Below, in pieces: positions 34,273 through 42,965 of a DNA stretch of 64,000 bases. A model generated the notes under the pieces. The model was not told where the DNA came from. It ran no database searches and worked only from the letters and a program-made list of their open reading frames with translations. The number at the start of each line of letters is the position of its first letter. The first letter of the stretch is position 1. A program made the translations under genes and the position numbers. The stretch is taken from assembly GCF_023571765.1 (NCBI RefSeq), contig NZ_JAMJXC010000004.1, positions 248,001-312,000 on the forward strand, written 5' to 3'. The DNA is from Xanthobacter aminoxidans (GTDB taxonomy: Bacteria > Pseudomonadota > Alphaproteobacteria > Rhizobiales > Xanthobacteraceae).

Positions 34273-34665
34273 ATGCCCGCTCTCTCCCCCGTGCTCGCCA
34301 CCCCCGCCGACGCAGCTCTGCCCTACAGCCCCGCCGTGCTGGCAAGCGGCCCGGTGCGCACGCTCTACATTTCGGGACAGGTGGGTATCGATGCCTCCGG
34401 GCAAGTGCCGGCGGATTTCGAGGGGCAGGTGCGCGCCGCCTTCGCCAATCTGGAGGCCGTGCTTGCGGCGGCCGGCATGGGGCTCGGCGACCTCGCCAAG
34501 GTCACGGCCTATCTCACCGATCCCGCCGACTATGCCGGCTACGGGGCGCTGCGCACGGAGCTGCTCAAGGGCCACAAGCCGGCCTCGACCCTGATCATCG
34601 CCGCAGCGCTTGCCCGCCCCGAATGGCGGTTCGAGATCGAGGCCGTGGCGGTCGCTGCCGCCTGA
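34273..34665 (+). CDS. RidA-family protein lacking the canonical arginine
   Basis: Small YjgF/YER057c/UK114-fold protein of 130 residues; its ATG follows the hydrolase TGA without a gap. Family features are LYISGQVGIDASGQVP, a helix with ANLEAVLAAAGMGLGDLAKVTAYLTD and the ending RFEIEAVAVAA. The family's PAR-S motif, which carries the catalytic arginine of archetypal RidA enamine/imine deaminases, reads KPASTLI here, with no arginine nearby. It is thus probably a divergent Rid subgroup. Adjacent transport and hydrolase genes suggest it acts on an intermediate of the same pathway. Confidence 0.85.
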   Translation: MPALSPVLATPADAALPYSPAVLASGPVRTLYISGQVGIDASGQVPADFEGQVRAAFANLEAVLAAAGMGLGDLAKVTAYLTDPADYAGYGALRTELLKGHKPASTLIIAAALARPEWRFEIEAVAVAAA

Positions 34666-34668
34666 CCG

Positions 34669-35301
34669 TCAGGCCGAAATCCCCTGCCGAAGGGCCAGGA
34701 GCGCCAGTGCGATATCCGACTGGACGCCGAGCTTGGCGCGGATCTGGGAGCGGATGTTGGCCACCGTCTTGGGGCTGAGGTTCAAGGTCTCGGCGATGTC
34801 GTCCGTGCCCTTGTCGGCGAGGAGCAGCCGCAGCACCTCGAACTCGCGCGGGCTCAGCACCTCGGCGACAGATGGGGTCTCCTTGAGGCGGGAAAGCGCG
34901 AGCTCGTGGTCAACGTCCGGGCTCAGCGCCATGCGGCCGGCGAGCACGTCGCGCACCGCGCCGATCAGCACCTCGGGCGGGCTGCTCTTCGTCACGTAGC
35001 CCAGCGCCCCGGCGCGGATGGCCTGCACCGCGAAGGCGGCATTCTGGTGCATGGTGAAGACGAGGATGCGCGCCGTCCCCTCCCATTGCCGGATGCGCCG
35101 GATGGCCTCCACGCCGCCGAAGCCGGGCAGAGACAAGTCCATCACCACCAGATCGGGCCGCGCCTGCTTGAACAGCCGGTAGGCCTCGGCCCCCTCCCCC
35201 GCCTCCGCCACCACGGCGAGGCCGGGCTGGCGATCCAGAAGGGCGCGGTAGCCTTCACGCACCACAGCGTGGTCGTCCACCAGCATGATGCGTTGGGTCA
35301 T
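34669..35301 (-). CDS. NarL/LuxR-type response regulator
   Basis: Response regulator of 210 residues. The receiver domain shows the acidic pair near DD (residues 9-10), the phospho-acceptor Asp55 in VVMDLSLPG and a conserved Lys in VTKSSP. The C-terminal LuxR-type helix-turn-helix spans LSPREFEVLRLLLADKGTDDIAETLNLSPKTVANIR. Its start overlaps the stop of the kinase by four bases (ATGA). It converges with the RidA-like gene, with only three bases between the stops. Confidence 0.9.
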   Translation of the reverse strand: MTQRIMLVDDHAVVREGYRALLDRQPGLAVVAEAGEGAEAYRLFKQARPDLVVMDLSLPGFGGVEAIRRIRQWEGTARILVFTMHQNAAFAVQAIRAGALGYVTKSSPPEVLIGAVRDVLAGRMALSPDVDHELALSRLKETPSVAEVLSPREFEVLRLLLADKGTDDIAETLNLSPKTVANIRSQIRAKLGVQSDIALALLALRQGISA

Positions 35302-36677
35302 GATGCTGCCTCCCCGGCCGGGAGCGGGAGCCGCGCGCGCAGCAGCAGGCCACCGGCGGGCGCGGTCCCGATGGAAAGTTCGCCCCCCATGGCTGCCACG
35401 CGCTCGCGCATGCCGAGCAGGCCGAACCCGTCCGCCGCCGGTGCCGGCGCGCCCCGGCCGTCGTCCTCCACGGTGAGCGTGACGACATCGCCCGCCGGAC
35501 CCGTCTCACGCGCAAGGAGCAGCCGCACGTTGGAGGCACCGGCGTGCTTCGCGGCATTGGTGATGGCCTCCTGCGCGATGCGGTAGAGGCCGGCGGCGAA
35601 GGCCGGCTCCAGCGGGTCGAGGCGGCCGGAGACATCGAGGCTGAAGCGGGTCATGGCGCCGAGCCGGCCGTTCCAGCCTGAAACTAGCCCCTCAAGGCTG
35701 GCGACGAGGCCGAGTTCCTCCACCTCCGGTGGCCGCAGGCGCAGCAGCGCGCCACGCAGGGCATGCATCATGGATTGGGCGGTGCGGCCGATGCTCTGAC
35801 ATTCCGGAACGAGGGCTGGGCAATCGCGCGCCGCCGTCTGGCCGGCGAGGGCCGCCACCGCGCCGATGGCGGCGAGGCTCTGGCCGAATTCGTCGTGCAG
35901 CTCGCGTGCGAGCGCCCGCCGCTCCTCGTCCTGCACCGCGATCAGCCGGCGGGTGAGGTTGCGGCTCTCGTCAAGCGCCGCCTGAAGCCTCGCCGCCAGC
36001 GCATTGAACACCTGCCCCACCGCCGACAGCTCGGCGAGATCGAAGGCCGGCATACGGGCGGAGAGGTCGCCGCGCGTCAGGCGATCCAGCCCCTCGCCGA
36101 TGATGCGGGTGGGCCTGAGCGCCCGCGCCAAGGCGAGATAGACCAGCGCGCACAGCACCAGCAGCATGGCCGCGACCAATACGGCGAGGCGGCTTACCTC
36201 GCGCCACGCCCGCCCCGCCTGCGTTTCCGGGGCGAGGGTGACGGTGACAACGCCTTCCGCCGCCCCGCCCACCGCCACCATGCGCTCAGCCGTGCCCCGC
36301 GCTCCGAACAAGCCGTCATAAAGGCGCTGAAACAGCTCCGGCGTGCGCCCGTCGTCCGGCTCGGCACCGCTGCACAGGCGCTGCAAGCCCTCGGCGCCGG
36401 CAGGGCGGAAGGCGATGCACAGGCCGGGCGCCATCAAGGCCGGCGCAAGGCGCTGGAGATCGGGAAACACGCCGGGCGCGCCGCGCACCCACTGCATCTG
36501 CTGGCGCTGGAACGCGAGATCGCGGGCCATCAGATCGGCGATGCGGGCCACCTGCACCTCGCCCGCACGCACGCCATCAAGGAGCAGCCAGCCCACCGCC
36601 CCGACTAGGCACAGCGCCATCAGCGCGGCGATCTGGAGGGTCAGCCGGAGCTTGAGGTCGAGCCGGGAACGGGTCAT
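35298..36677 (-). CDS. Histidine kinase, HisKA_3/NarX-like
   Basis: Sensor kinase of 459 residues from the ATG at 36677; an upstream in-frame ATG at 36710 adds 11 residues. A first membrane helix lies near residues 15-37, a periplasmic sensor region of about 120 residues follows, then a second helix (VSRLAVLVAAMLLVLCALVYLAL), a HAMP linker, the phospho-acceptor segment ELHDEFGQ of the NarL-type kinases and a C-terminal ATPase domain (NAAKHAGASN; DDGRGAP; GFGLLGMRERV). It phosphorylates the co-translated response regulator. The signal is unknown; divergent to it is a DUF3280-like secreted protein, possibly a target. Confidence 0.87.
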   Translation of the reverse strand: MTRSRLDLKLRLTLQIAALMALCLVGAVGWLLLDGVRAGEVQVARIADLMARDLAFQRQQMQWVRGAPGVFPDLQRLAPALMAPGLCIAFRPAGAEGLQRLCSGAEPDDGRTPELFQRLYDGLFGARGTAERMVAVGGAAEGVVTVTLAPETQAGRAWREVSRLAVLVAAMLLVLCALVYLALARALRPTRIIGEGLDRLTRGDLSARMPAFDLAELSAVGQVFNALAARLQAALDESRNLTRRLIAVQDEERRALARELHDEFGQSLAAIGAVAALAGQTAARDCPALVPECQSIGRTAQSMMHALRGALLRLRPPEVEELGLVASLEGLVSGWNGRLGAMTRFSLDVSGRLDPLEPAFAAGLYRIAQEAITNAAKHAGASNVRLLLARETGPAGDVVTLTVEDDGRGAPAPAADGFGLLGMRERVAAMGGELSIGTAPAGGLLLRARLPLPAGEAAS

Positions 36678-36860
36678 CGGTTCACTCGCAGGCGGGCACC
36701 GGGCGGCCACGATGCCGGTCAGGACCTTAGGGACGTGGGCGCGCCGGCGGAAGATCGCCGCCGCACGTCGGGAAATCTTCCCGGCCCCCGGCGTGAACCC
36801 GTCTCTGGCCGGAGGGCGGCGTCGGCGGCACGCTCAGGCCATCAGACCGGAGAAACGACC

Positions 36861-37364
36861 ATGGCGCTGCGCCCCTTCCCGCTCCTGCCCGCCCTCGCCG
36901 TTCTCGGCACACTCGCGAGCGGCGCCGCCGCTGGCGGGGAGGCACGCGGCGTGGCGATCATCGATTTCACCTACAGCGATTCATCCGGCGAGCCGCGCGA
37001 CCAGACCGCCGAGCATCAGGCGCGACTGAAGGCCTTCATGGCAGCCCTCGCCACCGACCTGGCCGCCGGCGGGCGCCTGCGCGTGGTGACGCCGGACTGC
37101 GATCCCGCCCCCTGTACGCTCACGGCCGGCGCGGTGCCGGAGCTGGCCGAGGCGGCGAAGCAGGCCGGCGCCGACCTGCTCGTGGTCGGCGGCATCCACA
37201 AGATGAGCACGCTGGTGCAGATGGCCAAGGTGGAGGTGGTCTCGGTGAAGGCGGGGCGCGTGGTGTTCCAGAAGCTCTACACCTTCCGGGGCGACAATGA
37301 CGAAGCATGGCGCCGCGCGGAAACCTTCATCGCCGGCCAGATTCTTACCGTGCCGCAGGATTGA
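36861..37364 (+). CDS. Secreted DUF3280/DUF2380-like protein
   Basis: Predicted periplasmic protein of 167 residues. The start ATG at 36861 gives a clear signal peptide (MALRPFPLLPALAVLGTLASGAAAGG). The mature part has VAIIDFTYSDSSGEP, a conserved central cysteine pair in DCDPAPC and the strand/helix pattern GADLLVVGGIHKMS. This matches the DUF3280/DUF2380 family, often encoded near two-component systems and PQQ enzymes in methylotrophs. It is divergent from the NarX/NarL-like pair, with 183 bases between, and is a likely regulatory target or sensing partner. Confidence 0.7.
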   Translation: MALRPFPLLPALAVLGTLASGAAAGGEARGVAIIDFTYSDSSGEPRDQTAEHQARLKAFMAALATDLAAGGRLRVVTPDCDPAPCTLTAGAVPELAEAAKQAGADLLVVGGIHKMSTLVQMAKVEVVSVKAGRVVFQKLYTFRGDNDEAWRRAETFIAGQILTVPQD

Positions 37365-37488
37365 TCCAGGCTCCCGGATGGCCCCGGCAGCCGTCCTTTG
37401 CGGCACGCGCCATGCTGCTCGGGCAGGAGATGTTCAAGCACTGCCTTGACCACTAATGTCCGCGGCTCTGCATTGGGAGGAGCCGATC

Positions 37489-39144
37489 GTGGAACTCAGA
37501 CCGTTCAATTACAGCCTTCCACCTTCGCTTCGCACCTCGGCCGTGGCGGGTGCTCTGGTAGCGGGTGCGCTGCTTGTCTCGGCGGTGGCGCAGGCCGAGG
37601 TGCCGGCCAAGGTCGTCGAGCAGCTCGGCGCGCCGGCCTCGATCAGCACGGGCTTCGGGCCGCTGACCTTCAAGGACGGCGTGCCGACGGCCGAGACGGC
37701 CGAGAAGACCTACGACATCCTCGATTTCAATCAGGCGCTCGCCGCCTACAACAACAGCTTTCGCGGCGCCTCGGCGCTCGCCATCGTCAAGGGCTTCGAG
37801 ACCATCGGCGCCAAGCCCGGCGATGTGGTCATCTTCTCCAAGCTGATGGATTCCCATTCGCTGTTCCTGACGGCCAACGCCGACACGGTCTACTACCTGA
37901 CCGGACTTGACCTGAGCAAAGGCCCGGTCGTGGTCGAGCAGCCCTCCGACGCGGTGGGCACCATCAACGACATGTGGTTCTCGTGGATCATCGACATCGG
38001 CGGGCCGGGGCCGGATCGCGGGCTCGGCGGCAAGTACCTGATCGTCGGGCCGGACTATGATGGGCCCCTGCCGGAAGGCGGCTATTTCATCGGGCGCTCC
38101 AAGACCAACTTCGCGCTCTATGCGGCGCGGGCCTATCTGAAGGACAACGATCCCAAGCCCGCGATCGAGAACATCAGGAAGACCATGAAGGTCTATCCCT
38201 ACCAGCCGGGCGCCTACGGCTCGAGCCTCGCGCAGGCGCTGGACGGGAAGGTCCGCATCGCCCCCGAGCCCAAGATCCTCGAGACCAGGTTCATCGAGGG
38301 CAGCGGCCTGTCGTTCAACACGATCCCGCCCAGCGACATCGGCTTCTTCGAGCTGATCAACGAGAACGTCCAGATGCAGCCGGCGACCAGCTACGACGTG
38401 GAGCTGGCCGGCCAGCTCGCCGCCATCGGCATCGTCCACGGCAAGCCGTTCAATCCCGATGGGCGGATGAAGAAAATCCTGTCGGACGCGGCGGCCTTCG
38501 GGCAGGCGACCGGGCGGGCACTCAACTGGCGCTATGCGATGAAGCACCCGGACTGGGCCTATTACAAGGACTCCAGATGGGGCAGCATGCTGTGGCAGGG
38601 CGGCGCCTTCTTCGAGACGCCCCCGCCCGTCTTCGAGGCGGGCGTATTCAAGCCCCTGCCGCCGACCGGCGCGCGGACGCTCGATTCCCGCACGGCCTTC
38701 TATTACGGCTACACGCTTGATTCCCCCGGCATGATCATGCGCGTACCGGGCATCGGCTCGCAGTATCTGATGAGCTTCCTCGATCCCGAGGGGAATCCCT
38801 TCGACGGCGCGAAGACCTACAAGGTGGTGCTGCCGCCGCACATCCCGGCGGCGGCCTTCTGGTCGCTCACGCTCTACGACAACCAGACCCGCTCGATGCT
38901 GCAGACGCCCCAGAACTATCCCCGCGCCGGCAGCCAGGGCTATCCCTCCCCAGCGGCCGAGGCGGCGGCGGACGGCACGACCACCATCTGGTTCGGGCCG
39001 ACCCAGCCCCAGGGCGTCGCGCGCGCCAACTGGATCCAGACCATGCCCGGCAAGGGCTGGTTCACCATCCTGCGTCTCTACAGCCCGCTGCCGTCCTTCT
39101 TCGACAAGAGCTGGCGGGTGGGCGAGATCGAGACCGTGAAGTAG
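37489..39144 (+). CDS. Secreted DUF1254/DUF1214 domain protein
   Basis: Predicted exported protein of 551 residues. The GTG at 37489 is chosen because a strong GGGAGGAG site precedes it by 8 bases and it exposes a signal peptide ending SAVAQAEVP. The N-terminal DUF1254 region includes FNQALAAYNNSF and TANADTVYYLTG; the C-terminal DUF1214 region includes FWSLTLYDNQTRSML and NWIQTMPGKGWFTILRLYSP. These two domains are widely found together in Gram-negative bacteria; their molecular role is not established. The gene is followed by a strong stem-loop. Confidence 0.87.
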   Translation: MELRPFNYSLPPSLRTSAVAGALVAGALLVSAVAQAEVPAKVVEQLGAPASISTGFGPLTFKDGVPTAETAEKTYDILDFNQALAAYNNSFRGASALAIVKGFETIGAKPGDVVIFSKLMDSHSLFLTANADTVYYLTGLDLSKGPVVVEQPSDAVGTINDMWFSWIIDIGGPGPDRGLGGKYLIVGPDYDGPLPEGGYFIGRSKTNFALYAARAYLKDNDPKPAIENIRKTMKVYPYQPGAYGSSLAQALDGKVRIAPEPKILETRFIEGSGLSFNTIPPSDIGFFELINENVQMQPATSYDVELAGQLAAIGIVHGKPFNPDGRMKKILSDAAAFGQATGRALNWRYAMKHPDWAYYKDSRWGSMLWQGGAFFETPPPVFEAGVFKPLPPTGARTLDSRTAFYYGYTLDSPGMIMRVPGIGSQYLMSFLDPEGNPFDGAKTYKVVLPPHIPAAAFWSLTLYDNQTRSMLQTPQNYPRAGSQGYPSPAAEAAADGTTTIWFGPTQPQGVARANWIQTMPGKGWFTILRLYSPLPSFFDKSWRVGEIETVK

Positions 39145-39150
39145 CGGCTT

Positions 39151-39185
39151 CCGGCCCGGAAGCGCGCCCTGCGCTTCCGGGCCGG
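39151..39185. terminator. Strong stem-loop between convergent genes
   Basis: CCGGCCCGGAAGCGC (39151-39165) and GCGCTTCCGGGCCGG (39171-39185) are a perfect 15-base inverted repeat with a 5-base loop. It lies 6 bases after the DUF1254 gene and 19 bases before the stop of the opposing small gene, so it could end both transcripts. No T-run follows. Confidence 0.75.
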
Positions 39186-39204
39186 TCTCCGATCCTTGTC
39201 GGCT

Positions 39205-39531
39205 TCAGCGCCCGCGCTGGTCCCAGCGGCCGCCCATGGTGTTGACGAGGTGGACGTAGTCGAACAGGTCGCTCAGCATGAAATGGCGGTTCTCGATGGT
39301 GGTCATATGCGCCACCGTGTGCGGATCGCCCTCCAGATAGCGGAAGGCCGTGGCGCGGAACTGCTCCGGTAGGGCCAGATTGAACGGCGAGGGCTGGGTC
39401 AGCATGCGGCAGATCTGGTCGAACAGCAGGCGGAAGCGCTCGTCCTCCGGGTCCATGTAGACATCCCCGAAGTCCGCCTTGTAGCGCCCGAAGAGCGCGA
39501 GATAATCGTCGGCGTCCGGCTTTTGCTGCAT
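39205..39531 (-). CDS. Small unknown protein
   Basis: Predicted cytoplasmic protein of 108 residues, not recognised. The ATG at 39531 is preceded by GGGAGGAAG, which fixes the start. The sequence is acidic and helical, with aromatic-rich segments (DDYLALFGRYKADFGDVYMD and RHFMLSDLFDYVHLVNTMGG). It is convergent with the DUF1254 gene and divergent from the GAF kinase, so its partners are unclear. Confidence 0.6.
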   Translation of the reverse strand: MQQKPDADDYLALFGRYKADFGDVYMDPEDERFRLLFDQICRMLTQPSPFNLALPEQFRATAFRYLEGDPHTVAHMTTIENRHFMLSDLFDYVHLVNTMGGRWDQRGR

Positions 39532-39757
39532 CGGGCTTCCTCCCTTGGCTCCGCCAGGGCGCAAACAAGTTCGATGCCAGACGCCGCCGCTTCACACGCG
39601 AGGGACACCAGGTCGCGGCCTCTCGCGTACCTGTCGCGTGCCTGTCGCTGGCCCCTGCCCCGTCCCGCGCATTCGGGGACTTGGGTGAAAAGCGCTATGC
39701 TCCCCTGCGAGAAAATGCCATTGAGGATCAACCTGTCGGCAAGCTCGGGATACGCCT

Positions 39758-40852
39758 TTGAATACCGCGTTGAGGGAGAGTGAGCGGCTCAAGGCGCTAG
39801 CCAGCTTCAACATGCTGGACAGCCCGAGGGAGCGGGATTTCGACGAAATCGCCGAATTGACCTCGCGCATCTGCGAAACGCCGATCGCCGTCGTGAACTT
39901 CATCTCCGACCATCGTCAGTTCTTCAAGGCCGAGGTCGGCCTGGGGGTCCGCGAGACGCCCCTGGACAGCTCGTTCTGCGCCAAGGCGATCCTGGAACAA
40001 GAGTTTCTTCTCGTTCCTGACGCGACCCTGGACCCGCGCTTTGCCTGCAATCCCCTGGTCACGGGGGAGCCGAACCTGCGCTTCTATGCAGGCGCGTTGC
40101 TGAAGACCACCGAAGGCCATGCCATCGGCACCCTGTGCGTCTTGGATTACCGGCCCCGGCAGCTTTCCCAGCTTCAGCAGGACACCCTCAAGGTGCTCGC
40201 CCGTCAGGTCATGCGGCAGCTGGAGCTCCGGCAGGCCCTGCGCGAGCGTGACGAAGCGCAGAAGCAGCAGGCCGTCCTGAATGCCGAGATCACGCACCGG
40301 ATGAAGAATACGCTGGCCATGGTTCAGGCCATTGCGACCCAGACGCTCCGGGGCGTGCAGGAGCGCGATGCCGTCGAGGCCCTCTGCCGGCGGATCGCGG
40401 CCATGGGCATCGCGCACGACCAGTTGCTCCAGCAGGACTGGATGGCCGCCTCCATGATGAGCGTCGTGCGACCGATGCTCGAACTTCATGGGGACGACGG
40501 CCGCATCGCGACATCCGGCCCCGACATCGAACTCGGTCCGAAGACCACGCTCTCGCTCTCCCTGCTCCTTCACGAGCTGGCGACGAACGCGGCCAAACAT
40601 GGGGCGCTGTCCGTACCCGGCGGCAAGGTCGACCTGTCGTGGACGATCGACGAAGAGGCGGGCGAGCCGACACTTCGGATGACCTGGCAGGAGTCGGGTG
40701 GCCCGATGGTGAACGAGCCCGGCCGGCGAAGCTTCGGGTCTCTTCTGATCGAGATGGGACTGCTCGGGAAGGGCGGCGTCGTGAAGGAGTGGATGCCGTC
40801 CGGGCTGGTGGCGCGGTTCGAGGCGCGCATGGCGGACGTTCAAAGGCGCTGA
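39758..40852 (+). CDS. GAF-domain histidine kinase of the HWE/HisKA_2 group
   Basis: Soluble kinase of 364 residues with no membrane helix. Residues 20-165 are a GAF sensor domain (FDEIAELTSRICETPIAVV), followed by an HWE-type phosphorylation helix with His180 in THRMKNTLAMVQAIA and an ATPase domain (ELATNAAKHGALS). A TTG at 39758 is the likeliest start, as it recovers the full GAF N terminus; the next ATG, inside that domain, is less attractive. Such kinases in Rhizobiales include light and stress sensors. No response regulator gene is adjacent, so its partner is unlinked. Confidence 0.82.
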   Translation: MNTALRESERLKALASFNMLDSPRERDFDEIAELTSRICETPIAVVNFISDHRQFFKAEVGLGVRETPLDSSFCAKAILEQEFLLVPDATLDPRFACNPLVTGEPNLRFYAGALLKTTEGHAIGTLCVLDYRPRQLSQLQQDTLKVLARQVMRQLELRQALRERDEAQKQQAVLNAEITHRMKNTLAMVQAIATQTLRGVQERDAVEALCRRIAAMGIAHDQLLQQDWMAASMMSVVRPMLELHGDDGRIATSGPDIELGPKTTLSLSLLLHELATNAAKHGALSVPGGKVDLSWTIDEEAGEPTLRMTWQESGGPMVNEPGRRSFGSLLIEMGLLGKGGVVKEWMPSGLVARFEARMADVQRR

Positions 40853-40873
40853 AACCGCCCGCGGACGAGTCGA

Positions 40874-40888
40874 GGCCGCGACGCGGCC
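40874..40888. terminator. Stem-loop between convergent genes
   Basis: GGCCGC (40874-40879) and GCGGCC (40883-40888) form a 6-base stem with a 3-base loop in the 48-base gap between the GAF kinase and the VIT gene, which converge. No T-run follows, so termination is only plausible. Confidence 0.35.
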
Positions 40889-40900
40889 GCCGCCTGAGCC

Positions 40901-41644
40901 TTACGAGAGCAACCGCCCCACCAGCACACCAGCTGCCGCAGCGGAAGCGGCGATGGTCAGCGTCTCCGCCGTGGCGCGCACGATGGAGCGCTTGCCCACG
41001 ATGCCGCGCCCGACACCCAGCGCCACCAGCAGCGCCGTCGTCAGCAGCAGCGAGACGATCCGCGCCTGATCCATAGGCAGGAAGGCGAAGGGCAGCACCG
41101 GGGTGAAACCGGCGAACAGGTCCGAGACGAACATCCAGAAGGCATGCGAGGTCGGGCTGGCGCCATCGTCCGCCTCGTCGAGTTCGGAGCGCAGGCCGAG
41201 GGTGGCGCGCGGCGCACGCTTCAGTGCTTCCGCCACCTGCGCCACGTCCGCCGCCGCCATGCCGCCGCGTGTGAGGGCCGCCGCGACGGTCTCCACCTGC
41301 GCCGCAGCCTCCGTCGCATCCACCGGCCCGTTGCGCCGGGCGCGGCGGGCGTCACGCACCGATTCCGCATCGAGATAGCTGCCCGCCATCATGGAGACGG
41401 CTGCTGCCGCCGCACCAGTGGCGCCAGCGATCAGCACCGCGCGGGGATCGTTGGTGCTCATGGCCACGCCGAAGACGAGGCCGAAGATGGAGACGGTGCC
41501 GTCCTCCATGCCGAACACCACATCGCCGATGGACGCCTTGAGCGAGGCAACGACGCGCGACGGCAGCGACATGATGCGTTTCTCCAGCCCGATCCTGACA
41601 GCCTCGCTGCTCATGACACGACCGGCAAGCTGACGAAAGGGCAT
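40901..41644 (-). CDS. VIT/CCC1-family metal transporter
   Basis: Inner-membrane protein of 247 residues in the vacuolar iron transporter family, which exports Fe2+ or Mn2+. The first membrane segment carries the typical DVVFGMEDGTVSIFGLVFGVA motif, followed by GSYLDAESVRDARR and a helical cytosolic region; the C-terminal three helices include VSDLFAGFTPVLPF. The start at 41644 follows an AAGGA site; the open frame extends 141 bases further upstream without one. It is divergent from the solute-binding protein gene with 155 bases between. Confidence 0.8.
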   Translation of the reverse strand: MPFRQLAGRVMSSEAVRIGLEKRIMSLPSRVVASLKASIGDVVFGMEDGTVSIFGLVFGVAMSTNDPRAVLIAGATGAAAAAVSMMAGSYLDAESVRDARRARRNGPVDATEAAAQVETVAAALTRGGMAAADVAQVAEALKRAPRATLGLRSELDEADDGASPTSHAFWMFVSDLFAGFTPVLPFAFLPMDQARIVSLLLTTALLVALGVGRGIVGKRSIVRATAETLTIAASAAAAGVLVGRLLS

Positions 41645-41799
41645 TCCAATTCCTTGGGCATTCCTTTCCGGAATGAAAGCCGACTGAAAGCTGAAAGGGT
41701 TTATCCGTGTTGGCGTGGAGAAGCCGGCCATCTCATAAGCGCCGCAGGTCCACCACCAGGAAACGCGGGCGCAGGGCGCCCTCACGGGAAGGGCATCAC

Positions 41800-42846
41800 A
41801 TGCTGAAATCCTCTGCTCGCACCCTTGCGCGCGGCCGCCTGAAGGCGCTCGCCGGCGCGGCCGTCATCGCCGCCGGCCTGCTCGGCCCGGTTGCCGCCCA
41901 TGCCGAGAAGCTGACCATCATCGTCGGTGGCATGGAAAAGCAGATCTACCTGCCCGCCGCCCTCACCAATGCGCTCGGCTACTTCAAGGATGAAGGGCTC
42001 GAGGTGGAGCTCATCAACTCCCGCGCCGGTGTCGAGGCGGAAAACGAACTGCTCGCCGGCGCCGTGCAGGGCGTGGTGGGCTTCTACGACCACACCATCG
42101 ATCTTCAGGCCAAGGGCAAGTTCATCACCTCCGTGGTGCAGTTCAGCCAGGCGCCCGGCGAAGTGCAGATGGTCGCGACCAAATATGCCGACCAGATCAA
42201 GTCTCCGGCCGACTTCAAGGGCCACACGCTGGGCGTGACCGGCCTCGGCTCCTCCACGGACTTCCTCACCCGCTATCTCGCCTTCAAGGGCGGGCTGAAG
42301 CCGGGCGACTATTCCCTGCTGCCGGTGGGCGCGGGCAACACCTTCATCGCCGCCATGAAGCAGGACCAGATCCAGTCCGGCATGACCACCGAGCCGACCA
42401 TCGGCCAGCTGGTGAAGATGGGCGTTGCCAAGATCCTCATCGACATGCGCACGCCGGAGAAGACGGTGGCGGCCCTCGGCGGCCTCTATCCGGCCGCCTC
42501 CTTCTACGTGCAGGCGAGCTGGCTGGAGAGCCATCCCGCCGAGGCGCAGAAGCTCGCCAACGCCTTCGTGCGCACCATGCGCTTCATCGCCAGCCACTCG
42601 GCGGCGGAGATCGCGGAGAAGATGCCGAAGGACTATTACGTCGGCGACAAGGACCTCTACATTCAGGGTCTGGCCGAGGGTAAGGCGCAGTTCACGCCGG
42701 ACGGCCGCATGCCCGCCGGTGGTCCCGAGACGGTGCTGAAGGTGCTGCAGGCCTTCTCCAAGAACGTGCAGGGCAAGGCCATCGACCTGTCCAAGACTTA
42801 CACCACCACCTACGTGGACAACGCCGCCAAGACGCTCGGCAACTGA
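41800..42846 (+). CDS. ABC solute-binding protein, NitT/TauT type
   Basis: Periplasmic binding protein of 348 residues. A signal peptide ends near residue 36 (VAAHAEKLTIIVGG); the mature part has the family layout EKQIYLPAALTNALGYFKDEGLEVELIN. A strong GGGAAGGG ribosome site precedes the ATG. Members bind nitrate, sulfonates, taurine or pyrimidine precursors; the ligand here is unknown. It is followed by the ATPase and permease genes of the same importer. Confidence 0.88.
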   Translation: MLKSSARTLARGRLKALAGAAVIAAGLLGPVAAHAEKLTIIVGGMEKQIYLPAALTNALGYFKDEGLEVELINSRAGVEAENELLAGAVQGVVGFYDHTIDLQAKGKFITSVVQFSQAPGEVQMVATKYADQIKSPADFKGHTLGVTGLGSSTDFLTRYLAFKGGLKPGDYSLLPVGAGNTFIAAMKQDQIQSGMTTEPTIGQLVKMGVAKILIDMRTPEKTVAALGGLYPAASFYVQASWLESHPAEAQKLANAFVRTMRFIASHSAAEIAEKMPKDYYVGDKDLYIQGLAEGKAQFTPDGRMPAGGPETVLKVLQAFSKNVQGKAIDLSKTYTTTYVDNAAKTLGN

Positions 42847-42965
42847 GCCTCGGCACCTGACGCTCGTCTGCTGACCCCGGCGCTGCGGCCTCGTCGCGGC
42901 GCCCCTCATCACACCCCGAAAGAATTGAGGTCGCCGCGCCCCGCGCCGGCGGCGGGAGGAAACGC

